In this document: piece by piece, positions 7,963-16,305 of the stretch
How the letters are laid out: every line of letters begins with the position of its first letter
Position numbering within the stretch: position 1 is the stretch's first letter
From: Bernardetiaceae bacterium
GTDB lineage: Bacteria; Bacteroidota; Bacteroidia; Cytophagales; Thermoflexibacteraceae
Direction: 5' to 3'
Assembly (NCBI GenBank): GCA_025056255.1
Contig: JANWVT010000008.1
Coordinates: 88,581 to 152,580, forward strand
DNA: 64,000 nt
Notes under the pieces: generated by a model
What the model saw: only the letters and a program-made list of their open reading frames with translations
Told to the model about the DNA's origin: nothing
The model's database searches: none
Position numbers and translations under genes: made by a program

Positions 7963-9651
7963 TTAGTCTGCAATTTCCATTTTTGGGGTTTTGCCCTTGA
8001 TTTTGCGCTTACCCATTACGCGCATCACCATTTGCACATCTTGTTCACGAATCTCCACAAAAGAGAATTTGTCAAACACTTCTATGCTGCCAATATTTTT
8101 GCCACTAATGCCCGTTTCATTGGCTATGGCACCTAAAATATCTCCCTTACTAATTTTTTCGTTCCGACCTAAGCTGAGAAACAACCGCACCATTTTTTCC
8201 TTATTGGTACGTGAGTGGGTAGGGGCTTGACTTTCATAACGACGAGAAGAACTACGGCTATCGCGGCGGGTATTGTCGCTGTAGCGCTCTCCCTTGTTAG
8301 CATTGGCAAACAGTTGCGAAGCTCGGTCTGGAATCATTTCCAATTCACCAAACGGACGATTGATTTCACCAGCAGCTAATTTAGCAAGAGCTACTGCCAA
8401 ATCTTCTGCCCGATAGCCTTCGTTTATCAGTTGTTGAATGAGTGCCTTAAAGTTCCCTGTATCGTCTTGCTGGACAGCCGTTCTCACTTTGTCGGCGAAA
8501 CGCTGATGGCGCAACTGAATAAGTTGTTGTGGCGTAGGAATTTCGCCTTTCTCGATGTGCGATTTAGTAAAGCGCTCAATTTCACGAAGTTTTGCTGTTT
8601 CGCGAGGCGTAACAAAGCTGAAAGAAATACCGGTTTTGCCTGCTCTACCTGTACGTCCGATGCGGTGTACGTATTGTTCGATGTCATTTGGGAGGTCGTA
8701 GTTAAAAACGGCGTCTACATCGCTTACATCAATGCCGCGAGCCGCTACATCGGTAGCTACTAACAAGTGTGTGATACCGTTGCGGAAGCGAGACATTACA
8801 CTGTTGCGTTGGCTTTGTCCCATATCACCGTGCAATCCTTCGGCTTGGATACCTTTTGCATGAAGGTCGGCTACTAGTTCGTCTACCATTCGTTTAGTAT
8901 TGCAAAACGCCATTGCCAACTTGATGTCATATTTTTCAAGCAGGCGCGACATTAGCTCTACTTTCTGGTTGGGTTTAACTGTAAAGTAGTACTGAGTAAC
9001 AGAGGAGGCAGTAAGGGTAGTGCGCTCTATTTTTACTTCTAAGGGTTTTCTTAAAAATTTTTTGGCTAGTTCTGCAATAGGCTTGGGCATGGTGGCAGAA
9101 AACAACATGGTTTGTCGGTTGTTTGGCAGGGTGCCCAAAATTTTCTCCATATCTTCCAGAAAACCCATGTTAAGCATTTCATCGGCTTCATCTAGCACAG
9201 CAATGCGTACCTCATGAGTTTTCAGGGTACCTTTTTCCAAATGGTCTATGATGCGTCCGGGAGTGCCAATTACTACTTGCGCGCCTCGTTTGAGCTCGCG
9301 CAGTTGGCGCTCGTAGCTGTCGCCACCATAAATAGCCACAATGTTGAGGCTGGGTTCGTACTTAGCGATTTTTTTGATTTCTTCGGCAATTTGTGATGCT
9401 AACTCGCGAGTAGGGCAGAGCACTAGGGCTTGTGTATTAGTATTGTGAGCATCAACAACTTCTACAATGGGAATACCAAAAGCGGCTGTTTTGCCTGTGC
9501 CAGTTTGCGCTTGTCCGAGTATATCGTGTCCTTGTAAAGCTGCCGGAATGGCTTGTGCTTGAATAGGGGTGGCAAATACAAAGCCCATATCGGCAATGGC
9601 TTGCAGCGTTCCACTGGAAAGTGGAAGCGAATCGAATGTTACTTGTTCCAT
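7963..9651 (-). CDS. deaD: DEAD-box ATP-dependent RNA helicase with DbpA-type RNA-binding domain
   Basis: A 562-residue helicase with the complete motif set: Q-motif region GFVFATPIQAQAIP, Walker A AQTGTGKT, PTRELA, TPGR, DEAD, SAT and HRIGRTGR. After the two RecA domains (about 1-370) comes a linker rich in Arg/Ser. A C-terminal DbpA-like RRM (about 480-555) contains LFLSLGRNEKISKGDILGAI. This layout is that of CsdA/DeaD, which act in ribosome assembly and mRNA turnover in the cold. The roughly 260-bp untranslated stretch upstream (9652-9911) is compatible with a long regulated leader, but no structure was identified there. Confidence 0.93.
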   Translation of the reverse strand: MEQVTFDSLPLSSGTLQAIADMGFVFATPIQAQAIPAALQGHDILGQAQTGTGKTAAFGIPIVEVVDAHNTNTQALVLCPTRELASQIAEEIKKIAKYEPSLNIVAIYGGDSYERQLRELKRGAQVVIGTPGRIIDHLEKGTLKTHEVRIAVLDEADEMLNMGFLEDMEKILGTLPNNRQTMLFSATMPKPIAELAKKFLRKPLEVKIERTTLTASSVTQYYFTVKPNQKVELMSRLLEKYDIKLAMAFCNTKRMVDELVADLHAKGIQAEGLHGDMGQSQRNSVMSRFRNGITHLLVATDVAARGIDVSDVDAVFNYDLPNDIEQYVHRIGRTGRAGKTGISFSFVTPRETAKLREIERFTKSHIEKGEIPTPQQLIQLRHQRFADKVRTAVQQDDTGNFKALIQQLINEGYRAEDLAVALAKLAAGEINRPFGELEMIPDRASQLFANANKGERYSDNTRRDSRSSSRRYESQAPTHSRTNKEKMVRLFLSLGRNEKISKGDILGAIANETGISGKNIGSIEVFDKFSFVEIREQDVQMVMRVMGKRKIKGKTPKMEIAD

Positions 9652-9855
9652 GAATGGTTAGAATGTCCAAATAAATGCAAACAAAACCCTACCTTCGTGA
9701 TAATACTATTGGCTTTGCCGACACACGAGTATGTTAATTAGGGATGTTTGTGGAAAATGGCTGAACCATTGCACACAAGCAAAGCGCGAAACATTATCAA
9801 ATAAAGGAACGATTTTGACAGCGCAAAGATAGATGTTTTTTTGATAATAAAAAAA

Positions 9856-9878
9856 CTACCCGCAAATAGGGCGGGTAG
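9856..9878 (-). terminator. Intrinsic terminator of the small lipoprotein gene
   Basis: An 8-bp stem, CTACCCGC against GCGGGTAG, 33 bp past the stop codon. Read on the minus strand it is followed by a run of seven T, the expected layout for an intrinsic terminator. Confidence 0.8.
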
Positions 9879-9911
9879 GGGTGGTTTTAATAGGTTTGGT
9901 TTTGAGGAAAA

Positions 9912-10115
9912 TTACTTTTTCTCTGCAGGAGCAGCAGCAGGAGCAGCAGAGTCAGCTTTTGCAGTAGAGTCAGGAGTTGCAGGAGCAGGAGTTTCTACTG
10001 CGGGAGCTTGTACTGCGGTAGTGTCAGTTGTTGTTTCCTCGGTTTTAGCACCGCCACCGCAAGCCGCAAACAAACCGAATACAGATACCAAAATCAATAA
10101 TTTCAGCGCTTTCAT
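9912..10115 (-). CDS. Small Ala/Pro/Thr-rich lipoprotein
   Basis: Only 67 residues. A signal peptide ends in LFAACGGG, with the lipidated Cys at about residue 19. It is followed by a low-complexity mature part rich in Ala, Pro, Thr and acidic residues and ending in Lys. Such short disordered lipoproteins are common in Bacteroidota and their function is unknown. It has its own terminator and stands alone between deaD and metG, so it is probably monocistronic. Confidence 0.75.
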   Translation of the reverse strand: MKALKLLILVSVFGLFAACGGGAKTEETTTDTTAVQAPAVETPAPATPDSTAKADSAAPAAAPAEKK

Positions 10116-10235
10116 TGTAGTTCTTCTTTTTTAGGTTTTTGAAAAATTTCAATTCTGACCTTTAATACTGCAAGTGGGTAAAAAGTAACCCTTAATTCTT
10201 AAAAAGTTTTAAATTTTTTTCTGATGTGCCAATGT

Positions 10236-12269
10236 TTAGCTCACTTGCGAACCGCTCATTACCAAATCTTCTGGGCTGACTAATACTAACCTGCCGTCGC
10301 GGTCTTGAGCGGTCAATATCATGCCTTGGCTAACAATGCCGCGCATCTCTCGCGGAGCAAGATTAGCAACAAGCAATACCTGTTTGCCAACTAAGGAGGC
10401 AGGTTCGAAATATTCAGCAATCCCACTTACTACTGTGCGCTGGTCGATGCCTGTGTCCAAGGTAAGTTGTAAGAGTTTTTTGGCTTTGGGTACTTTTTGA
10501 CAAGCCACTACGGTAGCTATCCTGATGTCGAGTTTGGCGAAGTCTTCGTATGTAATTGGTTCTTTAAATGGCGCGACAGCAGTGTGCATGAGTTTATTTT
10601 TTTCTAACTTTTGAATTTGCTGTTCTATTGCTGCATCTTCAATTTTTTGAAAAAGTAACTGAGGAGCCGATAGTTGGTGCCCGCCATTTAAGGCTATAGG
10701 GGCATCCCAATAGCAGTCATTGGGTGAAATATTGAGCATTTGGAATAATTTCACAGCTGTATTGGGTAAATAAGGCTGCATGTAAACTGCCAAGTGAGCT
10801 GCTAATAATACACAGTTGTTCAGGATATCTGCTACTTGCTCTGGTGCGCTATCTATTTTTTTCCAAGGTTCGCCTTCGGTAAGGTACTTGTTGCCGTCGC
10901 GTACTAAATCCATCAAAATGTTGAGCCCTTGTTTAAATTTATACGACTCTAAGCTTTCTTGTAGCATTTGGAAGGTGTGCTCAACAGCTTGTTGTAAAGA
11001 TTGGTCAGAGAAGTGGATAGTTCCGCTGCCGGGCAATTTGCCTTCAAAATATTTGTGAACTAATACCCAAACGCGGTTAATAAAATTGCCCAGTATGGCT
11101 ACTAATTCGTTGTTAACGCGAGCTTGAAAATCTCGCCAAGTAAATTCGCTGTCGCCGGTCTCGGGGCTAATGGCAGTAAGCACATAGCGAAGTTCGTCGG
11201 TGCGTTGGGGAAAGTCGTTCATGTATTCTTCCAGCCATACCGCCCAATTGCGCGAGGTACTGATTTTGTCACCCTCTAAGTTTAAAAATTCATTAGCGGG
11301 CACGTCGGTGGGCAAAATGAATTCGCCGTGTGCTTTTAGTAGAATTGGGAAAATGATGCAGTGGAAAACGATATTGTCTTTGCCAATAAAATGTACCAGT
11401 TTGGTATCTGTTCTTTTCCAGTAGTCTTCCCAGTTTTTGCCGTTATTTTTTGCCCATTCTTTGGTGGCAGAAATATATCCAATTGGGGCATCTAACCACA
11501 CATAAAGTACTTTTCCTTGGGCTTCGGGCAAGGGCACGGGTACGCCCCAGTCTAAGTCGCGGGTCATGGAGCGTGGCTGTAGCCCTTGCTCTATCCACGA
11601 TTTGCACTGCCCATACACGTTGGGCTTCCATTGGTGCTGTTTTTCATGTACAATCCACTCGCGTAGCCATGGCTCAAACTGCTGCATAGGCAGGTACCAA
11701 TGCTTGGTAGTGCGCAGTACAGGCTTAGTACCAGAGAGCGTAGAAACAGGGTTAATTAACTCCAACGGGCTGAGGCTGCTACCACATTTTTCGCATTGGT
11801 CGCCGTAGGCTTTGGGATTGCTGCATTTAGGGCAGGTGCCTACAATGTAGCGGTCGGCTAAAAATTGTTGTGCTTGCTCGTCGTAGTATTGTTCGCTTTC
11901 TTGTACTTCGAAGAGTCCTTGCTGATGAAGTTTGAGAAAAAAGTTTTGAGAAGTTTCTGTGTGTATGGGTTCGGAAGTGCGGTGATAGATATCAAAGCTG
12001 ATTCCAAAGCGTTCAAAGGCATTTTTGTTTATAGTGTGGTACTTGTCAATAATTTGACGCGGTGTAATGCCTTCTTTTTTAGCGCGCATGGTAATGGCTG
12101 CTCCATACTCGTCGCTGCCACATACAAATACTACCTCTCGGCGCTTCAAGCGCAGATAGCGTACGTAAGTATCTGCTGGCAAATAAGCACCTGCAATATG
12201 ACCAATGTGCAAAGGTCCGTTTGCATAGGGCAGAGCAGCCGTAACAGTATATCGTTTAAACTCGGTCAT
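10236..12269 (-). CDS. metG: Methionyl-tRNA synthetase
   Basis: The protein has 677 residues, the length of the long dimeric form. The class I HIGH signature is at 21-24 (HIGH). The KMSKS equivalent is KISTS at 335-339. The four-cysteine zinc knuckle CPKC..CEKC lies in the connective domain. The C-terminal 110 residues form the EMAP/Trbp111-like OB-fold tRNA-binding domain (KLDIRIATVV). It charges tRNA-Met with methionine using ATP. The gene starts 31 bp after the stop of the merR gene on the same strand, so the two are probably cotranscribed. Confidence 0.97.
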   Translation of the reverse strand: MTEFKRYTVTAALPYANGPLHIGHIAGAYLPADTYVRYLRLKRREVVFVCGSDEYGAAITMRAKKEGITPRQIIDKYHTINKNAFERFGISFDIYHRTSEPIHTETSQNFFLKLHQQGLFEVQESEQYYDEQAQQFLADRYIVGTCPKCSNPKAYGDQCEKCGSSLSPLELINPVSTLSGTKPVLRTTKHWYLPMQQFEPWLREWIVHEKQHQWKPNVYGQCKSWIEQGLQPRSMTRDLDWGVPVPLPEAQGKVLYVWLDAPIGYISATKEWAKNNGKNWEDYWKRTDTKLVHFIGKDNIVFHCIIFPILLKAHGEFILPTDVPANEFLNLEGDKISTSRNWAVWLEEYMNDFPQRTDELRYVLTAISPETGDSEFTWRDFQARVNNELVAILGNFINRVWVLVHKYFEGKLPGSGTIHFSDQSLQQAVEHTFQMLQESLESYKFKQGLNILMDLVRDGNKYLTEGEPWKKIDSAPEQVADILNNCVLLAAHLAVYMQPYLPNTAVKLFQMLNISPNDCYWDAPIALNGGHQLSAPQLLFQKIEDAAIEQQIQKLEKNKLMHTAVAPFKEPITYEDFAKLDIRIATVVACQKVPKAKKLLQLTLDTGIDQRTVVSGIAEYFEPASLVGKQVLLVANLAPREMRGIVSQGMILTAQDRDGRLVLVSPEDLVMSGSQVS

Positions 12270-12300
12270 GTTGGAAACATCAAAGTATCTGCAAAAGAAC

Positions 12301-12654
12301 TTAATTGAGTCGTTCTTTCAAAGCTGCTAAAAAATTGCGCACTTCTTGCAATTCGCGTATCAATTCGGCAATTTGAGTAGGGGAGACCAGTGGCGCAATT
12401 GGTTTGTTGTTTTGCAAAGCCTCTTTGGCACCTTGCAACGTATAGCCCTGTATTTTTACTAAGTGGTAGATTTTTTGAATATTTTCAATTTCTGCCTTTG
12501 TATATTGGCGGACGCCATTACGCGTTTTCCGAGGGCGGATGCTTTCAAATTGTGTTTCCCAAAAGCGGATTTTGGAGGGAGCAATACCAAACATCTGTGC
12601 TACTTCACCAATGCTATAGTACCGCTTTTCTATTTCATCAGATTTGTTCTTCAT
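12301..12654 (-). CDS. MerR-family transcriptional regulator
   Basis: I prefer the start at 12654 (MKNKSDEIEKRYY), which puts the DNA-binding domain at the usual distance from the N-terminus; a start at 12675 adds seven residues. The winged helix-turn-helix is YYSIGEVAQMFGI followed by IRFWETQF and an RxxNGVRQYT wing. A dimerisation helix covers the last 40 residues. The protein is only 117 residues long and lacks an effector domain or ligand cysteines, so its signal is unknown. It precedes metG by 31 bp, so it may regulate the merR-metG unit and the divergent TPR gene from their shared region. Confidence 0.88.
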   Translation of the reverse strand: MKNKSDEIEKRYYSIGEVAQMFGIAPSKIRFWETQFESIRPRKTRNGVRQYTKAEIENIQKIYHLVKIQGYTLQGAKEALQNNKPIAPLVSPTQIAELIRELQEVRNFLAALKERLN

Positions 12655-12691
12655 GGGAAAGCACAGTTTTTGCAAACTGTTATAGGTAATT

Positions 12692-14173
12692 ATGAGGATA
12701 AAGGTACAGTTTTTTGCGCGAAGTATTCAAGTAATGCTTTCCTTTTTTTGCCTATTGGCATCATTATCAGCTATTTCCCGCCTTTTTGCTCTACCTGTTC
12801 AGCCATATTTCAGATTTGAAACAACCGAGCAACAGGCTTACTGGCAACTGCTTAATATGCGCTTTGCCAATGCACGGGTGGCTATACAACAAATTCCCGA
12901 ACAGAACCTCATTCGAATTTATCTGGAAAATTGGGCAGATGTACTGGAAATGATAGGCAATCAGGATGAGGGATTGTACCTTTCTAAGCTATCTCTTCGC
13001 GAAGAAAGGCTAAGGCGCCTTCAACAAGGCAATCCTCAGTCGCCCTATCACCTTTTTTTGCAAGCTGAGGTTCGGCTGCAGTGGGCATTAGCGCAAGTAG
13101 TTTTTGATGAACCTTTGGCAGCGGCATGGAATATACGAAAAGCTTTTCACTTATTACAAGCCAACAGCCAGCTCTATCCTGAGTTTGAGGGCAACCATAA
13201 GTCGTTGGGCATTCTCCAAGTGTTGTTTGGGGCAGTACCTGCACAATATGAATGGCTATTGTCGCTTTGGGGACTTTCAGGTAGTACAGCAAAAGGATTT
13301 GCAATGCTGACCAACGTAGCAACGGGTAACTCTGTGTATGCGCCCGAAGCTCAGCTATGGCTGGTGTTGTTAAAAAGTCAGTTGGAAAGTACCCCTATAC
13401 TGCAAGTCAGCAATAGCCCGCATCAGCCGGGAAAGTGGTTACTGGCAACTGCTTACAGAAAAATTGGCAATAGCAGCATGGCTTTGCGCTTATTGCAAGA
13501 TTTACCCACAGATGCACCTTCATTGCTCTGTTGGGAAAAAGCAACAGCATTATTGAATAGCGGTCATTATCGGGAGGCGCTCCAATGGCTCGAGTTGTTT
13601 GAAAACAAACACAAGGGCGCAGATTTGCTAAAAGATGCACAGCTGAAACGATTTTGGTGTTATTGGCTACAAAACTGCAACGAAGAAGCTATGGTTGCTC
13701 TGCAAAAAGTAACACGAGCAGGGCGTACCCGAACAGAGGCAGACAAGCACGCCGCTTACTGGGCAGCCCTCCGCCCTTTGCCCGACCGAAGATTGCTCCA
13801 AGCACGTCTACTAACCGACGGGGGCTACGTTGAAAGTGCAGGGGAAGTATTGCAAGCAATTAATCCTCAAACCCTTTCGCTACCCGATTTGTGTGAATAT
13901 TACTATCGCTTGGCTCGCAATGCACATCGGGCTGGCAATTGGTCGCAAGCAATTGCCTATTACGAAACATGCCTTGTTAAAGCCAGAGGGGCAGCTTTTT
14001 ATTTTCTTCCCAGTGCTGCTTTGCAGGCAGGTATCATCAGTAAGCACTATCAAAAAGACCTCTCCAAAGCACGTTACTATTTGCATCGTGCATTAGAATA
14101 TCGGCAGCATCCTTACAAAAAGAGCATTGACCGAAAAGCCAAAGAAATACTAACGACACTGTCCAAACAGTAA
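12692..14173 (+). CDS. Exported TPR-like repeat protein of unknown function
   Basis: A 493-residue protein. The N-terminus has a basic stretch then a hydrophobic segment (LSFFCLLASLSAISRLFA) that looks like a signal peptide. The alternative ATG at 12734 would give a shorter and more typical signal. The body consists of helical repeats. Those near the end are recognisable as tetratricopeptide-like (LARNAHRAGNWSQAIAYYET and the KARYYLHRALEY segment that follows). TPR proteins mediate protein contacts, here presumably in the periplasm. No enzymatic motif is seen, and it shares no operon with its neighbours. Confidence 0.7.
   Translation: MRIKVQFFARSIQVMLSFFCLLASLSAISRLFALPVQPYFRFETTEQQAYWQLLNMRFANARVAIQQIPEQNLIRIYLENWADVLEMIGNQDEGLYLSKLSLREERLRRLQQGNPQSPYHLFLQAEVRLQWALAQVVFDEPLAAAWNIRKAFHLLQANSQLYPEFEGNHKSLGILQVLFGAVPAQYEWLLSLWGLSGSTAKGFAMLTNVATGNSVYAPEAQLWLVLLKSQLESTPILQVSNSPHQPGKWLLATAYRKIGNSSMALRLLQDLPTDAPSLLCWEKATALLNSGHYREALQWLELFENKHKGADLLKDAQLKRFWCYWLQNCNEEAMVALQKVTRAGRTRTEADKHAAYWAALRPLPDRRLLQARLLTDGGYVESAGEVLQAINPQTLSLPDLCEYYYRLARNAHRAGNWSQAIAYYETCLVKARGAAFYFLPSAALQAGIISKHYQKDLSKARYYLHRALEYRQHPYKKSIDRKAKEILTTLSKQ
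12699..12730 (-). promoter_or_regulatory. Candidate promoter of merR-metG
   Basis: On the minus strand TACCTTTA (7 of 8 to the Bacteroidota -7 consensus TAnnTTTG) lies at 12706-12699. A TTG sits at 12730-12728, with 21 nt between. This would start transcription about 40 nt before the merR ATG. It lies inside the first codons of the divergent gene if that starts at 12692. Confidence 0.35.
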
Positions 14174-14259
14174 AAGTTACATACACTCATCCTGCTGCGC
14201 ATGTAGCATATTGACAAAGAAAATGACGCGCATCTGCAAGGCTAAATGACCACATCAGA

Positions 14260-14291
14260 TTGCTTACTTATTGGGTTTACAACTAACTTTG
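14260..14291 (+). promoter_or_regulatory. Candidate promoter of the lipoprotein-xer unit
   Basis: TAACTTTG at 14284-14291 matches the Bacteroidota -7 consensus TAnnTTTG exactly. A TTG at 14260-14262 sits 21 nt upstream. The ATG follows 13 nt after the box, so the leader would be very short. Confidence 0.5.
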
Positions 14292-14304
14292 CGAAAAAAA
14301 AGCC

Positions 14305-14955
14305 ATGAAAAACCTTTTCTTAGTACCAGCCATACTTGTACTTTTTCACTTAGCTGCTTGTAATTCCCAAGAAAAACAATTGGAAATAGACCGCCAAGTG
14401 CGCAAAAAATTAGCCATTTTGGGCGGTAGCGTTGTGAAAGAGCTGAAACTCAATCCAGAAAATCAAAAAAATCTATATTTTGCCGAAGCAATCATGGAAA
14501 ATGGACTGCCTATTCAGGCAATGGTAATGATTAAAAATGACTCGGTAGCAGTTAAAGAAACGCTCAACTCTTCCTTGTTGCGTCGTTTGACCAAAGAATT
14601 GCGAGACACTTGCGTAAGTGTTTCTCTTAAACCTTTTGATAAAAGCCAAGTAGAGAACGAATTTCAAGGAGAAGCCATTTTCAAAAGTGGCGGGAAAATC
14701 CAACTTTTTGCTCATGAAAAGTTAGGTTGGCGACCAGCCCACGACCTTGAAACACTCCGCTTTCTGACCAAGCGTCAGATGGAGCGCGACCTATACAGCT
14801 TTGCTGACACTATCCAAACATTTAGCCTCGACAAAACTGCCGCAGACACAGTATATACTGGCAAATTGGAAACCCGAAAAGGCGATAAGAAAGAGTTTTT
14901 CGTAACTTGGAGCCAAACTGGTTTCCGATGGGAGCTAAACAAAACCCAACAATAA
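14305..14955 (+). CDS. Lipoprotein of unknown function
   Basis: A 216-residue protein with a lipoprotein signal peptide; the lipobox is LAAC, with the Cys at about residue 19. The mature part is a mixture of helices and strands without a motif I recognise. Its 3' end overlaps the start of the tyrosine recombinase gene by 28 bases in another frame, so the two are translationally close and share the promoter at 14260. No functional link between them is apparent. Confidence 0.7.
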   Translation: MKNLFLVPAILVLFHLAACNSQEKQLEIDRQVRKKLAILGGSVVKELKLNPENQKNLYFAEAIMENGLPIQAMVMIKNDSVAVKETLNSSLLRRLTKELRDTCVSVSLKPFDKSQVENEFQGEAIFKSGGKIQLFAHEKLGWRPAHDLETLRFLTKRQMERDLYSFADTIQTFSLDKTAADTVYTGKLETRKGDKKEFFVTWSQTGFRWELNKTQQ

Positions 14956-15848
14956 TCAACCGCTTCATTGATTTTATTGCCTTACAAAGGCGCTATAGCC
15001 AACATACGCAAAAGGCGTATCTGGCTGACTTGCAGCAATTTGAGCAATTTTTAGCCTTGCTCTCAGAAGGCGAGAAGTCCATTATCACCCAAGCCGACTA
15101 TCACGACGTGCGGGCTTGGGTGATTTCCTTATTGGACGATGAAAAAATAACTGCTCGTAGCATCAACCGCAAACTCTCTGCATTGCGTAGCTTTTATCGT
15201 TTTGCCATACAAGAGCAACTGATAGCAAGCTCGCCGCTGCGCCACCTAAAAGCGCTAAAAGCCGACAAACCCATTACTCCTTTCTTGCCGCTTACCGATG
15301 CAAAACAGCTCTGGGAAACATTTTTAGAAACACCTGCCTGCGACTTTACAACTTCCCGCGAGCAAGCCATCATAGCACTGCTCTATACCACCGGCATTCG
15401 CGTATCGGAACTTATTAACTTGAAAATCAGCGATTTGAGTTTTGAAAATCAGCAGCTAAAAGTATGGGGCAAAGGCAACAAACAACGAATTGTACCGATA
15501 ATCTCCCAAATATTTGCTTTATTGAAAAATTATCTCGAAATTAAATCACAGATATTCGGTGAAAGTTTTCACAGCCCTCTTATTTGCACCGACAAGGGCG
15601 AAAAAGCCTATCCGATGCTAATTTACAGGACGGTGAGAAAGTACTTGGATATGATAACGACTATTGAGCGCCGCAGTCCACACGTGTTACGACACAGTTA
15701 CGCTACGCATCTGATGGATGGTGGTGCAGATTTAAACGCCGTGAAAGAGCTACTGGGGCATAGCAGCCTTGCTGCAACGCAAGTCTATACCCATACAAGC
15801 ATCGAAAAGCTTCGAAAGGTTTTTCAAGACGCTCATCCTCGTTCGTAA
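14928..15848 (+). CDS. xerC: XerC/XerD-type tyrosine recombinase
   Basis: I use the ATG at 14928 (MGAKQNPT), 306 residues; an earlier ATG at 14907 is possible. The N-terminal SAM-like core-binding domain (about 10-95) precedes the catalytic domain. There Arg158 (TTGIRVSEL), the Lys in KGNKQR, His252-xx-Arg255 (HVLRHSYATH), His278 (LLGHSS) and the nucleophile Tyr287 are all present. The family resolves chromosome dimers at dif with a partner Xer protein. In Bacteroidota a Xer gene next to hpf is a recurring gene order and is seen here. It is a housekeeping enzyme, not an integron integrase: no extra patch between the conserved boxes is evident. Confidence 0.92.
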   Translation: MGAKQNPTIINRFIDFIALQRRYSQHTQKAYLADLQQFEQFLALLSEGEKSIITQADYHDVRAWVISLLDDEKITARSINRKLSALRSFYRFAIQEQLIASSPLRHLKALKADKPITPFLPLTDAKQLWETFLETPACDFTTSREQAIIALLYTTGIRVSELINLKISDLSFENQQLKVWGKGNKQRIVPIISQIFALLKNYLEIKSQIFGESFHSPLICTDKGEKAYPMLIYRTVRKYLDMITTIERRSPHVLRHSYATHLMDGGADLNAVKELLGHSSLAATQVYTHTSIEKLRKVFQDAHPRS

Positions 15849-15880
15849 CATTTCCTTAACATTGAGCGTATCAGAGATAT

Positions 15881-15908
15881 AACCCTGTTTATTGCTCGGG
15901 TTTTTTTT
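15881..15908 (+). terminator. Weak terminator-like hairpin after xerC
   Basis: A 5-bp stem, AACCC against GGGTT, with a 12-nt loop is followed by eight T. The stem is short, so it may only partly separate xerC from hpf. Confidence 0.4.
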
Positions 15909-15941
15909 CATTTTTATTGTTCACTTAAATGTTTGTGTGTT

Positions 15942-16247
15942 ATGAAACTGCAAATCCATTCCATTCACTTCGATGCCGACGTTAAGTTGCTGAATTTCAT
16001 TCAGAAAAAAGCCAACAAGTTAGATACCTTCTTTGAACGCATCATCGGCGGAGAGGTATATCTACGTTTGGAAAAGGGCGAGCACAGCCGGGAGAACAAA
16101 GTAGTAGAAATCAAGCTATTTATTCCCGGAGGTAGCCTGTTTGTTAAAGAGCAAAACATTTCTTTCGAAGCCGCAATGGATGAAGCAGTAGAGTCCATGA
16201 AAGCACAGTTGAAAAAATACAAGGAGAAACTGACAGCAAAGTCATAA
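15942..16247 (+). CDS. hpf: Ribosome hibernation-promoting factor (short HPF/RaiA type)
   Basis: Start taken at the ATG at 15942 (MKLQIHSIHFDAD); the upstream TTG is unlikely. The 101-residue length is that of short HPF/YfiA, with the family's beta-alpha-beta-beta-beta-alpha order and conserved KKANKLDTFF and DEAVESMKAQLKKYKEK helices. It binds the decoding region of the 30S subunit and promotes inactive ribosomes in stationary phase. The C-terminal dimerisation domain of long HPF is absent. It is followed by a strong hairpin at 16258-16289. Confidence 0.92.
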   Translation: MKLQIHSIHFDADVKLLNFIQKKANKLDTFFERIIGGEVYLRLEKGEHSRENKVVEIKLFIPGGSLFVKEQNISFEAAMDEAVESMKAQLKKYKEKLTAKS

Positions 16248-16257
16248 TTTCGTGTTG

Positions 16258-16289
16258 GGATTAAGAGCAACGAAACGCTCTTAATCCCT
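16258..16289 (+). terminator. Strong hairpin after hpf
   Basis: A perfect 12-bp stem, GGGATTAAGAGC against GCTCTTAATCCC, with an 8-nt loop. The bases after it (TTGCTTGC) are only moderately T-rich, so it may end the hpf transcript or stabilise its 3' end rather than block all read-through into priA, 16 bp on. Confidence 0.7.
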
Positions 16290-16305
16290 TGCTTGCTCAA
16301 CGATA

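Noticed and set aside
14928..15848. Tyrosine recombinase as the integrase of the cassette array
   Set aside because: It has the features and hpf neighbourhood of a housekeeping Xer protein, lies 43 kb from the array, and shows no integron-integrase-specific patch.
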